Of a DNA stretch of 64,000 nt, positions 9,947 to 18,999 are shown in pieces (positions within the stretch are counted from its first letter, which is position 1; every line of letters starts with the position of its first letter). The position numbers and the translations under genes are program-made. Location: positions 62,001 to 126,000 of the forward strand of contig NZ_JAKNQH010000002.1 of assembly GCF_022662305.1 (NCBI RefSeq), read 5' to 3'. The notes under the pieces were generated by a model. It was not told the DNA's origin. It did no database searches and saw only the letters and a program-made list of their open reading frames with translations. The DNA is from Sphingomonas sp. BAUL-RG-20F-R05-02. Its GTDB lineage: Bacteria; Pseudomonadota; Alphaproteobacteria; Sphingomonadales; Sphingomonadaceae.

Positions 9947-10153
9947 CTACAGCCGCTCCTCTCCCTGCGGCTCGCACCACTCCGTCGGGGTCGCGCCCAG
10001 CACGGTGGTGGAGTTCTGCACGAGCGCGCCGCCCGAATACCAGATCTGCTCGTTGCTGAGGAACGCCACCACCGGCGCATCCCCTTCAATCGTGCGGACC
10101 AGGATGGGCCGATTGACCGGCACCCCACCCTGCTCAACCCTGCGCCACGCCAT
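9947..10153 (-). CDS. Small DUF551-like hypothetical protein, 68 aa
   Basis: A 68-residue protein of unknown function with a recognisable compact layout: MAWRRVEQ, NRPILVRT, APVVAFLS, IWYSGG and a closing TPTEWCEP. This pattern resembles small DUF551-like domains and the C-terminal part of the protein at 4694-5062. GAGGAAG lies 6 bases upstream of the ATG at 10153, which supports a real gene despite the small size. It follows the same strand as the GH3 gene, about 100 bp downstream of it, and could be co-transcribed. Confidence 0.6.
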   Translation of the reverse strand: MAWRRVEQGGVPVNRPILVRTIEGDAPVVAFLSNEQIWYSGGALVQNSTTVLGATPTEWCEPQGEERL

Positions 10154-10256
10154 CCCGGTCTTCCTCTCATCCGTGCAAGCGACCTAGATGGCGAAGCTTT
10201 CGCCGATGTCCACCGCCTGACGGATCAGCCGATGCCCGCGCGGACCGTAACCGCGC

Positions 10257-12905
10257 TCACCGAGGCATCGTCGCAGTACCCGTGACGCGGAACTTCGCCT
10301 GTGCACCGGGCGCGCCGGTTCCGGGCTGCCCGCCGCCGATCCACACATCGTAAGTCGCCGCGCTGGCCACCATCGCACCCGTGGCGTCCGCCACCGCGAG
10401 GTCGCGAGGATCGAGCTGGAAGGTCAGCGTCTTCGTCTCACCGGCGGCGAGATGGACACGCTGATACCCCTTGAGCGACCGGATCGGCGCCCCCTCACGC
10501 CCGGGCACCGACAGATAGAGTTGCGCGACCTCGTCACCGGCCCGCTTGCCGGTGTTGCGGACGGTCGTTGACACGCTGGCACCCTGCCCCGCTGCAACGC
10601 TGCCGCTGACCGGCTTCACCGCGCCATAGGCGAAGCGCGTGTAGCTGAGCCCGTGTCCAAACGGATATTCGACCTTGCCCGCGAAGTAGCGATACGTGCG
10701 GTTCGCCATCCGATAATCGTCAAAGGCGGGCAACTGTTCGGTCGAGGCGTAGAACGTCACTGGCAGACGTCCGCTGGGGTTGATCTTCCCGCTCAGCACG
10801 TCGGCGATCGCCTGCCCGCCAGCTTCACCAGGATACCACGCCTCCAGCACCGCCCTGGCCTTGGCCTCCTGCGCGCCGAGCGCCAGCGCGGAGCCGCTTT
10901 GCAGCACCACCACCAGCGGCTTGCCCGTTGCGGCAAGTGCGTCGAGCAAGTCGGATTGCGCGGCCGGCAACGCGATGCCCGTACGATCGCCGCCAGCGAA
11001 GCCCGGCACGTGGAGCGGCATCTCCTCGCCCTCAAGCCAGGCATTCAGGCCGACGAAGGCGACAACCACATCCGCCTGCGCCGCAGCACGGACCGCCTCG
11101 TCCCGAAGTGCCGTCAGCGGCGGTTTCCACGCGAAGGTGACATCGCTCGCCCGCGAGGATTCATGCGCGAAATCGATGCGGAACGCGCGCGGACTGGTGT
11201 CGGCGAAATGCACCTTCATCGGTGCGAAATCCTGTGCGCGGCCATTGCACTTGGCGGTGACGCTCTGGTCGGGCGCGCCCTCGATATGGATGGTGTAGCG
11301 CTCTAGCCCGTTGCCGACGTCGCACCGTTCGCGGCGTTCCAGCTCGAACTGGTAATCGCCGGCCGCGGGCGGCGCGATCTGTCCGCTCCACCGGACGGAG
11401 AAGGTTCGCGGATCGACCCCGCTTGCTGGCGCGATCGAGCCCCAGTTGACGTCGATCTCCTTGACGCGCTGCGTCGCCACCGGCGTACCGCTGAAGTTCG
11501 GATTGTTGTAGAAGCTCGCGGTCAGGCCGCCGGGGAAGGCGCTGCGGGGCACTGCCACCGCAAGTTCCTGCGTGAACGGTGCCCCTTGCGCATACACGAC
11601 CCGGTCCGCGCCGAATGCGGCCGCCATGCCGTCGACCGGCAGCACCGCGCCGACGGGCGTGCCGTTGTAATTGCCCTCCAGGGCGATGAGCGACGCCGCG
11701 GTCGGCCCTACGACGGCGATCCTGCGCGCGCCCGCCGCGAGCGGGAGCACGCCATCGTTCTTGAGCAGCACGATCGATTCATGCGCCGCCTTCAGCGCGA
11801 GCGCACGGTGCGCGGCGGAGTGGTTCTGGTCGATGCCGATGGTCGAGAACGGCACGTTCGCCGCCGGATCGAACATGCCGAGCTTCATCCGCGCGGTGAA
11901 CAGCCGCTTCAGCGCGACGTCCATATCCGCTTCGGTCAGATATCCGGCCTTCACCGCTTTCGGCAGATCGAGCATCTCGTCCTTGAAATCGCAGCCGGTA
12001 TCCGTCCCTGCCTTCACCGCCAGCGCCGCGCCCTCCGGATTGGTCGCGCTGTTATGGTGCCCGGTGGTGATATCGTCGATCGCGCCGCAGTCGCTGGTCA
12101 CGAATCCCTTGAACCCCCACGCACCGCGCAGCGTATCCTGAAGCAGCATCGTGTTCGCGCACGCAGCCTTGGTATCGACCGCATTGTAGGCGCACATCAG
12201 CGACTCGGCGTGCCCCTCGACGATGGCGCGGCGGAACGCGGGCAGATACGTTTCTGACAGGTCGCGCGGCGACGGGTCGACGTTGAAGCGGTGGCGGGAT
12301 TGCTCGGGCCCGCTGTGGACCGCAAAATGCTTGGGCGTCGCGACCGCTTCGAGGTATTTGGCGTCATCACCCTGCAAGCCGCGCACGAACGGCACCGCCA
12401 TGGTGCCGGTGAGGTACGGATCCTCCCCGAGCGTCTCCTGCCCCCGTCCCCAGCGCGGATCGCGGAAGATGTTGATGTTCGGCGACCAGAAGGTCAGCCC
12501 GTAGTACCGATCATAATTCTTTTGGGCTTGCGCCTGATTGTACTTGGCGCGGCCCTCGATCGCGATCGTCTGCCCCTCGGCGAGCATCAGCGCCGGATCC
12601 CAGCTCGCCGCCATGCCGATCGCCTGCGGGAACACCGTCGCCTCGCCCGCGCGGGCGACGCCGTGCAACCCTTCGTTCCAGTAATCGTACGGCGGGATGC
12701 CGAGCCGCGGGATGGCGGGCGCGGTATTCTGCATCTGCGCGGCCTTCTCCTCGATCGTCATGCGGCGGACGAGATCGTCGACGCGCGCCTCCGTCGATTG
12801 GTTAGGGTCGCGGTAAACCTGGGCCGCAGCATGCGAGGCGCAGGTCGCCGCCAGCACCGCTAGCGAAACGCTCGCCAAACGATCGCGCACCTTGCTCATA
12901 GTCAT
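10257..12905 (-). CDS. Glycoside hydrolase family 3 beta-glycosidase with PA14 insert
   Basis: Exported exo-acting beta-glycosidase, 882 residues. A signal peptide (LASVSLAVLAATCASHAAAQ) precedes the GH3 N-terminal domain; FVTSDCGAID near residue 270 holds the nucleophile Asp, and the SDC variant is common among beta-xylosidases and some glucosidases. The second GH3 domain is interrupted by a PA14 domain (from GGLTASFYNNPNF to FAWKPPL). A fibronectin III-like domain ends the protein (YLSVPGREGAPIRSLKGY). The start at 12905 (MTMSK) has AGGGGAG upstream; a longer open frame up to 13070 has no support. Plant xylan or beta-glucan breakdown is the likely role; the exact sugar is not determined. 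Confidence 0.92.
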   Translation of the reverse strand: MTMSKVRDRLASVSLAVLAATCASHAAAQVYRDPNQSTEARVDDLVRRMTIEEKAAQMQNTAPAIPRLGIPPYDYWNEGLHGVARAGEATVFPQAIGMAASWDPALMLAEGQTIAIEGRAKYNQAQAQKNYDRYYGLTFWSPNINIFRDPRWGRGQETLGEDPYLTGTMAVPFVRGLQGDDAKYLEAVATPKHFAVHSGPEQSRHRFNVDPSPRDLSETYLPAFRRAIVEGHAESLMCAYNAVDTKAACANTMLLQDTLRGAWGFKGFVTSDCGAIDDITTGHHNSATNPEGAALAVKAGTDTGCDFKDEMLDLPKAVKAGYLTEADMDVALKRLFTARMKLGMFDPAANVPFSTIGIDQNHSAAHRALALKAAHESIVLLKNDGVLPLAAGARRIAVVGPTAASLIALEGNYNGTPVGAVLPVDGMAAAFGADRVVYAQGAPFTQELAVAVPRSAFPGGLTASFYNNPNFSGTPVATQRVKEIDVNWGSIAPASGVDPRTFSVRWSGQIAPPAAGDYQFELERRERCDVGNGLERYTIHIEGAPDQSVTAKCNGRAQDFAPMKVHFADTSPRAFRIDFAHESSRASDVTFAWKPPLTALRDEAVRAAAQADVVVAFVGLNAWLEGEEMPLHVPGFAGGDRTGIALPAAQSDLLDALAATGKPLVVVLQSGSALALGAQEAKARAVLEAWYPGEAGGQAIADVLSGKINPSGRLPVTFYASTEQLPAFDDYRMANRTYRYFAGKVEYPFGHGLSYTRFAYGAVKPVSGSVAAGQGASVSTTVRNTGKRAGDEVAQLYLSVPGREGAPIRSLKGYQRVHLAAGETKTLTFQLDPRDLAVADATGAMVASAATYDVWIGGGQPGTGAPGAQAKFRVTGTATMPR

Positions 12906-13182
12906 CGCTCCCCTGTTTACGCGCAATCGGCCACGTATGTTCGCGCTACCATAACGTGGTCCTGCATGCGCGTAAGCATGCATGCGGTTCATCTTCGATC
13001 TTTTTTTCAATTGCGCGGCATGCTCACGTCGTTTCAGAGCTTCGTGTCTGACGCGGAAGTTTGATCGCACGGTTGACGCCGATCATAAGCTGGATCCGCT
13101 TCAGTCGCTACATCAACGCCGGTTGCGAGGTGTACTGCGGGTGCGATGCTGTGTGCAGCTTACGCCTGGACGTACGATAGTG

Positions 13183-13791
13183 TTAAAGATCCCACAGTTT
13201 CTTCTTGAACACGCCTTTGATCAACCGGTCCTCCAGAACCCGGCCGACCAGATACAGGACCGCGAAGATACCCGCGAAGACATAGGCGGTCGTGGCAGAC
13301 GGTTTCTTCTTTCGCCCCTCAGGCTTGCTTCCGTCCTTCTTGGGTTTCTCGGGTGCGGGGGCGCCAAGCGCCTTGTCGATCGGGTTCATCGGCACATCGG
13401 GCTTTTTGACCGCAGGCTTCTTCGTGTCCGATGCTTCGTGCGACGACTTCTGGTATTTGCCCACCACGAGCGTCAGTTGGCCGATGGCGAGGAACAGCAG
13501 CGGTGCCAGGAAGCAGAACAACAGGGCGCGGCTGGTCAGTTGATATCGCAGCACCGCTTCGGCCCCGCGTTGTTCGATGTGTAAGACGCCGTCGTCGAAC
13601 ACAGACATCTTATCCTGCGCGTCCTGATCCTTCTTCTGGAAGGTCAGCGTCTCCCCGGTCCGCTTGTGGGCGGTTCCGGACTGGCGAAACAACGGATCGA
13701 GCCGGTCGAAGGCATCATCGCCGGTCTGGCCGGGGGCAAGCGCGAGATTGCCGCGAATTTTCCAGATCCAGTCGATGTAATGCGAGGTCAT
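13183..13791 (-). CDS. Two-TM hypothetical membrane protein, 202 aa
   Basis: Unknown function. Residues about 1-85 form a soluble N-terminal domain (HYIDWIWKIRGNL, DRLDPLFRQ). A membrane segment follows at about 88-108 (ALLFCFLAPLLFLAIGQLTL), then a Lys/Pro-rich linker (KKPAVKKPDVP and EKPKKDGSKPEGRKKKP) and a second membrane segment at about 168-186 (AYVFAGIFAVLYLVGRVL). The Lys/Pro linker resembles the periplasm-spanning region of envelope proteins, which is suggestive only. It lies about 50 bp downstream of the desaturase gene at 13841-14824 on the same strand and may share its transcript. Confidence 0.7.
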   Translation of the reverse strand: MTSHYIDWIWKIRGNLALAPGQTGDDAFDRLDPLFRQSGTAHKRTGETLTFQKKDQDAQDKMSVFDDGVLHIEQRGAEAVLRYQLTSRALLFCFLAPLLFLAIGQLTLVVGKYQKSSHEASDTKKPAVKKPDVPMNPIDKALGAPAPEKPKKDGSKPEGRKKKPSATTAYVFAGIFAVLYLVGRVLEDRLIKGVFKKKLWDL

Positions 13792-13840
13792 GCCGTCACC
13801 TTATCAAGATCTTCCACCAATGGCTTGAGCGGCAGGTCCG

Positions 13841-14824
13841 TCACTCGGCTGGCACCGCCACCGGTTGACTGGCGAACCGCTCCTTGAGCGTCTTCCAGCC
13901 TTCGGTGAACGGGTAGGTCATCTGTTCGCGGATCGACATGCGACGCCCGCCCTCCATGCCGAGCAATTCAGCCTCGCCATCCACGCAGGTGCCGAACATC
14001 CGGTCGATGAAGATGTATGATCCGGAGAAGTTGCTGCGGCTCGCCTCGTAATCCTGCGAGTGGTGCAGGCTGTGATGCTCGGTCGTGTTGAACAGGAAGC
14101 GCCACCAACGCGGCGAGTTGAAGCGCACGTTGATGTGCTGATAGGTGCCGATCGCCATGCCGAATGCACCGGCGAGCAGCGCGGCACGCGGCAGGAAGTC
14201 GAAGAACCCGCCGATGCCGAGCCCGATCAGGAACAACTCCACCGGATTGCCGACCGCGCCTTTGTTGACGTTCAACTGCGTGATGTAGTGGTGCACCGAG
14301 TGCGGCAGCCACAGCGGGTACCAATTGTGCATACCGCGGTGCATCCAATACTGCCCGAAATCGAATAGGAACGAGATCAGGAAGGCCTGCAACAGCAGCG
14401 GCAGCCCGATGAACCATGCGAACTTTTCCCAGTGGATCGAGTGCTGGATAGCTTCCACCATGACATCGCTGCCGATGAAGCTGTCGACGATGCGGAGCAG
14501 CGTGTAGCCTAGACCGACATAGAACAGATCCGTGACGAGTTCCTTCCACGTCAGGCGCCAGCTTTCGTAGCGCGGGTTCACCCATTCAAGCCCGAGCAAC
14601 AGCACGGTAAAGCCGATATGGATGCCGATCGCGGTCGATGCCTTGGCGATCGAATTGGGCGCGTAGAACCAGAACGCGACCAGCGCGAACAGCACGACCG
14701 GCTGAAAGTAGGTGAAGACGAACTGTTTCACCGGCCCGCCCTCCACCTTGGGGATGTTCTCCCAGCCGATGGTCACGGGCGATTGCGCTCCGATGATCCT
14801 TTTGCCTACGCGAATGCCGTTCAT
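13841..14824 (-). CDS. Sterol desaturase / fatty acid hydroxylase family membrane protein
   Basis: Integral membrane di-iron oxygenase of the fatty acid hydroxylase superfamily, 327 residues. Histidine clusters are seen in YWMHRGMHN, LPHSVHHYITQ and EHHSLHHSQ, with hydrophobic segments before and between them. Members act on lipids (sterols, carotenoids, fatty acids); no clue fixes the substrate. The ATG at 14824 is preceded by GGGGAA. It is a clear paralogue of the protein encoded from 29864, sharing FGQYWMHR, NKGAVGNP-type and HHSLHHS segments. It is divergent from a LysR gene about 215 bp away, which may regulate it. Confidence 0.88.
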   Translation of the reverse strand: MNGIRVGKRIIGAQSPVTIGWENIPKVEGGPVKQFVFTYFQPVVLFALVAFWFYAPNSIAKASTAIGIHIGFTVLLLGLEWVNPRYESWRLTWKELVTDLFYVGLGYTLLRIVDSFIGSDVMVEAIQHSIHWEKFAWFIGLPLLLQAFLISFLFDFGQYWMHRGMHNWYPLWLPHSVHHYITQLNVNKGAVGNPVELFLIGLGIGGFFDFLPRAALLAGAFGMAIGTYQHINVRFNSPRWWRFLFNTTEHHSLHHSQDYEASRSNFSGSYIFIDRMFGTCVDGEAELLGMEGGRRMSIREQMTYPFTEGWKTLKERFASQPVAVPAE

Positions 14825-15039
14825 GTTTTCCCCGCAGATCAAATGCGGTTTTCAAACTGCCCGAATATTCACGCGCCCGTCATACGTCATCCGACTTATA
14901 AGCGCGTGCTGACGAGAAATGTCTGGGCTGCGCAACAGCTTGCCACCGTCCGCATCGCCGGCGGTGCGTCTGCCCGAGGCGTTGCGTGCAAGGTGCGGTC
15001 GGCTAAGGTGCACCGCCAAGCAACCGCAGGGGCTACACG

Positions 15040-15978
15040 TTGGTCGATCGCGCAACCCTACCGGACAAGACCTTCGCCAGCCGTGTCGATTGGAACCTGC
15101 TGCGGACCTTCGTGGAAATCGTTCGCGCCGGCGGCATCGGCGCGGCGGCGCGGCGGCTGAACAAGCAGCAGCCCAGTATCAGCGCCGCCTTGAAACGTCT
15201 GGAAGACCAGGTTGGCGAGCAGTTGCTGCGCCGATCCGCCTCAGGAGTCGAGTTGACGGCGGCCGGCACGGCGTTGCTCGGCCTGTGCGAGGAAATGCTG
15301 GAGGCGGCGCGCATGGTGCCACACCAGGTCGCACAGGCGACCAAGCGGGTGGAAGGCATCGTTCGCATCCAGCTGATCTCGGCGGTCGCTTCTCCCGAGT
15401 TCGACGATTCGATTGCCAGTTTTCACCGCCGCAACCCCAACATTCACATCGAGATTCGCGTGTCGCCGTGGCGCGCGGTGCTCGATGCGCTGGAGCATGG
15501 CGAAGCCGAAATCGGCGTCGGCTATGACAGCAACGTGCGCAGCAGCCTGGTCTACGAGCCGCTGTTCGTGGAGCGTCAGCAACTTTACTGCGCGCGCAGC
15601 CATCCCATGTTCGGGCACCGTGTCGACCGGCTGGGCGAACTGAAGGACGAAGGTTTCGTGCTGACCGGGGAAGATGAACTCGACACCATCACCCGGCTAC
15701 GTCGCCGCTACCGGCTGGGTACGCGGGAGAACGGCCGCGCCGAGGATATCAACGAGGCGATCCGCTTGATCACCCTGGGTGTCGGGATCGGTTTCCTGCC
15801 GATGCTCGCCGCCGCCGATGCGGTGGCAAAGGGGCGTTTATGGCCAATGCTCCACGCCGATACAGAGCCGTCTTACGACATCTTTTTGCTCGCGCGCGCT
15901 GAGCCATCCCGCGACACCGCGACGCAATTGTTCCTCGACGAAGTGCTCCGCCGCCACCGTGCGCAGCGCAGGGCATAG
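15040..15978 (+). CDS. LysR-type transcriptional regulator
   Basis: A 312-residue single-HTH LysR regulator. The winged HTH spans about residues 17-76 (LLRTFVEIVRAGGIGAAARR, then QPSISAALKRLEDQVG), followed by the effector-binding domain (VRIQLISAVASPEFDDSI onwards). The likely start is the TTG at 15040, 7 bases after CAGGGG. It lies 154 bp upstream of, and on the same strand as, the ABC transporter/carboxylase operon, and divergent from the desaturase gene, so it may control either. Direct control of the nitrogen-salvage operon is attractive because I saw no guanidine riboswitch there. Confidence 0.88.
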   Translation: MVDRATLPDKTFASRVDWNLLRTFVEIVRAGGIGAAARRLNKQQPSISAALKRLEDQVGEQLLRRSASGVELTAAGTALLGLCEEMLEAARMVPHQVAQATKRVEGIVRIQLISAVASPEFDDSIASFHRRNPNIHIEIRVSPWRAVLDALEHGEAEIGVGYDSNVRSSLVYEPLFVERQQLYCARSHPMFGHRVDRLGELKDEGFVLTGEDELDTITRLRRRYRLGTRENGRAEDINEAIRLITLGVGIGFLPMLAAADAVAKGRLWPMLHADTEPSYDIFLLARAEPSRDTATQLFLDEVLRRHRAQRRA

Positions 15979-16036
15979 ATACCACCTATGCCTTTCATCA
16001 TTATTTTGCGCCTTTATCGATGATGCCCAAGCCGCC

Positions 16037-16068
16037 AACATCGCCGACAAGGGTAATGTCTTGATGTT
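16037..16068 (+). other. Possible leader hairpin before the ABC/carboxylase operon
   Basis: AACATC (16037-16042) can pair with GATGTT (16063-16068), with an inner GAC/GTC pairing, making a two-step stem about 65 bp before the substrate-binding protein start. It does not match guanidine-I, -II or -III riboswitch consensus by eye. It may be a leader structure or chance. Confidence 0.25.
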
Positions 16069-16132
16069 GCCGAACATCCTGGTGCGCGGGGCGCGACTTG
16101 GGGATCGGTAGCCGGACAGAAGGGAAGGCCGA

Positions 16133-17224
16133 ATGATGCGTCGATCAGTGTTAGCGGGCGTTGCGGCAATCACCGTCGCGCTGTCGCTGAATGGGTGCAG
16201 CGGCAAACCGGCTGGTTCCACCGACGCGTCCGCCACGAAGAAGGACTTTGCGATCGGCTGGTCGATCTACACCGGCTGGATGCCTTGGCCCTATGCGCAG
16301 CAGGCCGGCATCGTGAAGAAGTGGGCCGACAAATACGGCATCAACATCCGCGTCGTGCAGGTCAACGATTATGTCGAATCGGTAAACCAATATGCCGCCG
16401 GCAAGCTGGACGGCGTCGTCTCGACCACGATGGATGCGCTCACCATCCCGGCGGCGGGCGGGAAGGACACGACGGTCCTGCTGATCGGTGATTATTCCAA
16501 CGGCAACGACGGGGTCGTGCTCAAGAACGGCAAGAGCATGGCCGATATAAAGGGCCGCTCGGTCAAGCTCGTCGAACTGTCGGTGTCGCATTTCCTGCTC
16601 GCGCGCGGGCTGGAACTGAACGGCCTGAAGCTTTCCGACGTCAAGACCGTCAACACCGGTGACGCCGATATCGTCGGCGCCTTCGCCTCGCCAAGCGTAA
16701 ACGCGGTCGCGACCTGGAACCCGCAGCTCGCCAGCGTCCGCGCCATGCCGGGCGCGACCGAGGTGTTCGACAGCTCGAAGATCCCGAACGAGATCCTCGA
16801 CACGCTGAACGTCAGCTCCGAGACGCTCAGGGCCAACCCCAACCTCGGCAAGGCGCTGGCCGGCATCTGGTACGAGACGATGGCAATCATGACGCGCAAC
16901 GACGCCACCGGACGCGCTGCGCGCGCAGCGATGGCGAAGGCGGCGGGGACGAGCGAGGCGAGCTTCGACGATCAGCTCAAGACGACGCACCTCTATGCGC
17001 AGGCAAAGGACGCGGTCGCCTATGCGCAGAACCCCGATCTCATCACCGTCACCGACCGGGTCCGCCGGTTCAGCTTCGCGCACGGCCTGTTCGGCCCGAC
17101 CGCCAAGTCGGTCGACGCGATCGGCATTACCTTCCCCGGCGGCAAGGCGCTCGGCGACCCCAAGAACGTGAAGCTTCGGTTCGATCCGAGCTACATGAAA
17201 CTGGCGGCGGACGGAAAGCTGTAA
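16133..17224 (+). CDS. ABC transporter substrate-binding lipoprotein, urea-carboxylase-associated type
   Basis: Periplasmic solute receptor of the nitrate/taurine/urea-carboxylase-associated family, 363 residues. Signal peptide and lipobox end at Cys22 (LSLNGCSG), so it should be membrane-anchored. FAIGWSIYTGWMPW and the domain-closing segment with SVSHFLLARGLE fit the family found next to UAAP1/UAAP2 genes. It begins the operon running to 28183 and should bring guanidine, urea or a related amidine/amide to the permease. AAGGGAAGG lies before the ATG at 16133. A 168-bp gap with a strong hairpin separates it from the permease gene, which often raises receptor yield over the membrane parts. Confidence 0.9.
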   Translation: MMRRSVLAGVAAITVALSLNGCSGKPAGSTDASATKKDFAIGWSIYTGWMPWPYAQQAGIVKKWADKYGINIRVVQVNDYVESVNQYAAGKLDGVVSTTMDALTIPAAGGKDTTVLLIGDYSNGNDGVVLKNGKSMADIKGRSVKLVELSVSHFLLARGLELNGLKLSDVKTVNTGDADIVGAFASPSVNAVATWNPQLASVRAMPGATEVFDSSKIPNEILDTLNVSSETLRANPNLGKALAGIWYETMAIMTRNDATGRAARAAMAKAAGTSEASFDDQLKTTHLYAQAKDAVAYAQNPDLITVTDRVRRFSFAHGLFGPTAKSVDAIGITFPGGKALGDPKNVKLRFDPSYMKLAADGKL

Positions 17225-17250
17225 ACGGGTTCAGATATCGGAGCGGGCGA

Positions 17251-17272
17251 CACCGGAACACGCGTTCCGGTG
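17251..17272 (+). terminator. Perfect hairpin between receptor and permease genes
   Basis: CACCGGAAC pairs with GTTCCGGTG around a 4-base ACGC loop: a 9-bp perfect GC-rich stem 27 bp after the receptor stop codon. There is no following T-run, so it is more likely a 3'-end mRNA-stabilising or attenuating element than a full terminator. The ACGC loop is close to, but not, the ACGR loop of guanidine-II riboswitches, and there is only one hairpin. Confidence 0.5.
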
Positions 17273-17392
17273 GGTGGAGCCTCGTGCCGTTCGAGCAGGG
17301 ATGGATGACGGAACCGAGATGCAAGTGTTGCCAGGACAGTCCTACAGCCTGACCGACGGGCGTTCGCGCACCGCCGCTGCGCGGTCCGCGCT

Positions 17393-18211
17393 GTGAGGCG
17401 GCTTGTCGACATTCGCCCGACGCGGGGCGCGCGGCTGCTGCTCGGCGCGCTGCCGATCGTCGTGTTGCTGCTCCTGTACCTGATCGCGTCGGAGGCGCGC
17501 CACGCCGACAATCCCGCCGACAAGGTGCTGCCGACCTTCTCCGCGATGGCGCAGGCGATTCACGGCTTCACCACCGATCGCGATCCCGCAACCGACCGCA
17601 TCGTGCTGGTCGCGGATACGATCGCCAGCCTCTATCGGCTCGGCATCGGCCTCGCCATCGCGACCGGGACGGCGCTGATCCTCGGCCTGCTGCTCGGCGT
17701 CGTGCCACTGGCGCGCGCGATACTGGGTCCGGTGATCGCGGTCATCGCGGTCATCCCGCCGGTCGCGGTGCTGCCGATCCTGTTTATCGCGCTCGGTCTC
17801 GACGAGGCTTCCAAGATCGCGCTGATCGCGATCGGCATCGCTCCGTTCATGGTGCGCGACCTGACGAGCTTCACCGCCAACCTGCCCGCCGAGCAGTTCG
17901 CCAAGGCGCAGACGCTCGGCGCCAACAGTTGGCAGCTCGCCATTCGCGTCGCGCTGCCGCAATTGATGCCGCGTCTGATCGAGGCGCTGCGCCTGTCGAT
18001 GGGGCCGGCGTGGGTGTTCCTGATCGCGGCGGAGGCGGTCGCTTCCGATGTCGGGCTCGGCTACCGCATCTTTCTGGTGCGGCGCTATTTCGCGATGGAC
18101 ATCATCCTTCCGTACGTCGCGTGGATTTCGCTGCTGGCGATCGCCGCCGATGCGCTGCTGCTGTGGATCAGCCGGCGCGGCTTCCCCTGGGCGCACGGAG
18201 GCGGTCGGTGA
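17393..18211 (+). CDS. ABC transporter permease
   Basis: Inner-membrane permease of the SsuC/TauC/nitrate type, 272 residues with about six membrane segments (for example ALPIVVLLLLYLIA and VIAVIAVIPPVAVLPILFI). The cytoplasmic EAA loop that docks the ATPase is at about 166-190 (EQFAKAQTLGANSWQLAIRV). GTG at 17393 is the first plausible start; no strong ribosome binding site is seen. Its stop overlaps the GTG start of the ATPase gene (GTGA), indicating translational coupling. Works with the lipoprotein at 16133 and the ATPase at 18208. Confidence 0.92.
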   Translation: MRRLVDIRPTRGARLLLGALPIVVLLLLYLIASEARHADNPADKVLPTFSAMAQAIHGFTTDRDPATDRIVLVADTIASLYRLGIGLAIATGTALILGLLLGVVPLARAILGPVIAVIAVIPPVAVLPILFIALGLDEASKIALIAIGIAPFMVRDLTSFTANLPAEQFAKAQTLGANSWQLAIRVALPQLMPRLIEALRLSMGPAWVFLIAAEAVASDVGLGYRIFLVRRYFAMDIILPYVAWISLLAIAADALLLWISRRGFPWAHGGGR

Positions 18212-18999
18212 GCGCGCTTCTCGAACTCCGCAACGTCTGGGTCGAATATGGCGAGAAGGTCGTGCTGGAGCGCGTCGGCCTTCAGCTTGCCGAGGGGAGC
18301 TTCGTCGGCGTGGTCGGCCCGTCGGGCGCGGGCAAGAGCACGTTCCTCCGCCTGATCCTCGGCCAGGAAGCGCCGACGCGCGGTCAGGTGCTGCTCGACG
18401 GCACGCCGATGCGCGCGGAGTGCGGCCCCGATCGCGGCGTCGTGTTCCAGCGCTATTCGGTGTTCCCCCACCTCACTGCGCTGCGCAACGTAATGTTCGG
18501 CATCGAATGTGCGCAGGCGCCGTTCGCTGCCCGCCTGTTCGGGTCGAAGCGGCGCGACGCGCGCGACACGGCGGTCGAGATGCTCGCGGCGGTGGGCCTC
18601 GAACACAGTCTGGACGTGTACCCGGCGCAGATGTCGGGCGGCATGCAGCAACGGCTCGCGATCGCGCAGGCGCTGGTCAAGCATCCGCGCATCCTGTTGC
18701 TGGATGAGCCTTTCGGCGCGCTCGATCCCGGCATCCGGCTCGACATGCACGCGCTCATCACGCGGCTGTGGCAGGAACACGGGCTGACCATCGTGATGGT
18801 CACGCACGACATCGGCGAGGCGTTCAAGCTCGGCACCCGCGTGCTCGCCTTCGACAAGCGCCGGGTCGATCCGCACGCGCCGCACCGCTTCGGCGCGACC
18901 GTCACCTACGATCTGCCGCTCGACCGCAAGACCCTGCCGCCAGCGGCGCTGGTCGAGGCGCTCGGCGGCGCAGATTTGCCACAGAAAGACCTCGCATGA
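18208..18999 (+). CDS. ABC transporter ATP-binding protein
   Basis: ATPase of the importer, 263 residues. Walker A is GPSGAGKST near residue 35, the Q-loop is VVFQRYSVFP, the ABC signature is MSGGMQQRLAIAQAL, Walker B is ILLLDEPFGALDPG, and the H-loop is MVTHDIGEA. It resembles the nitrate/sulfonate/taurine ATPases. The GTG at 18208 overlaps the permease stop, and its own stop overlaps the ATG of UAAP1 (ATGA). The tail after the H-loop (KRRVDPHAPHRFGATVTYDL) is the extension usual in urea-carboxylase-associated members. Confidence 0.93.
   Translation: MSALLELRNVWVEYGEKVVLERVGLQLAEGSFVGVVGPSGAGKSTFLRLILGQEAPTRGQVLLDGTPMRAECGPDRGVVFQRYSVFPHLTALRNVMFGIECAQAPFAARLFGSKRRDARDTAVEMLAAVGLEHSLDVYPAQMSGGMQQRLAIAQALVKHPRILLLDEPFGALDPGIRLDMHALITRLWQEHGLTIVMVTHDIGEAFKLGTRVLAFDKRRVDPHAPHRFGATVTYDLPLDRKTLPPAALVEALGGADLPQKDLA

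Noticed and set aside
12950..12990. Repeated GCATGC palindromes upstream of the GH3 gene as an operator
   Set aside because: Short, irregular and without a matching regulator gene; likely chance.
15979..16132. Guanidine riboswitch (ykkC types) before the carboxylase operon
   Set aside because: No CTAGGGTTCCG-like or GGTCCGAGAG-like block and no pair of ACGR-loop hairpins by eye; only a loose AACATC/GATGTT stem.
17251..17272. Guanidine-II riboswitch
   Set aside because: Needs two hairpins with ACGR loops before a gene; here there is one hairpin with an ACGC loop directly behind a stop codon.
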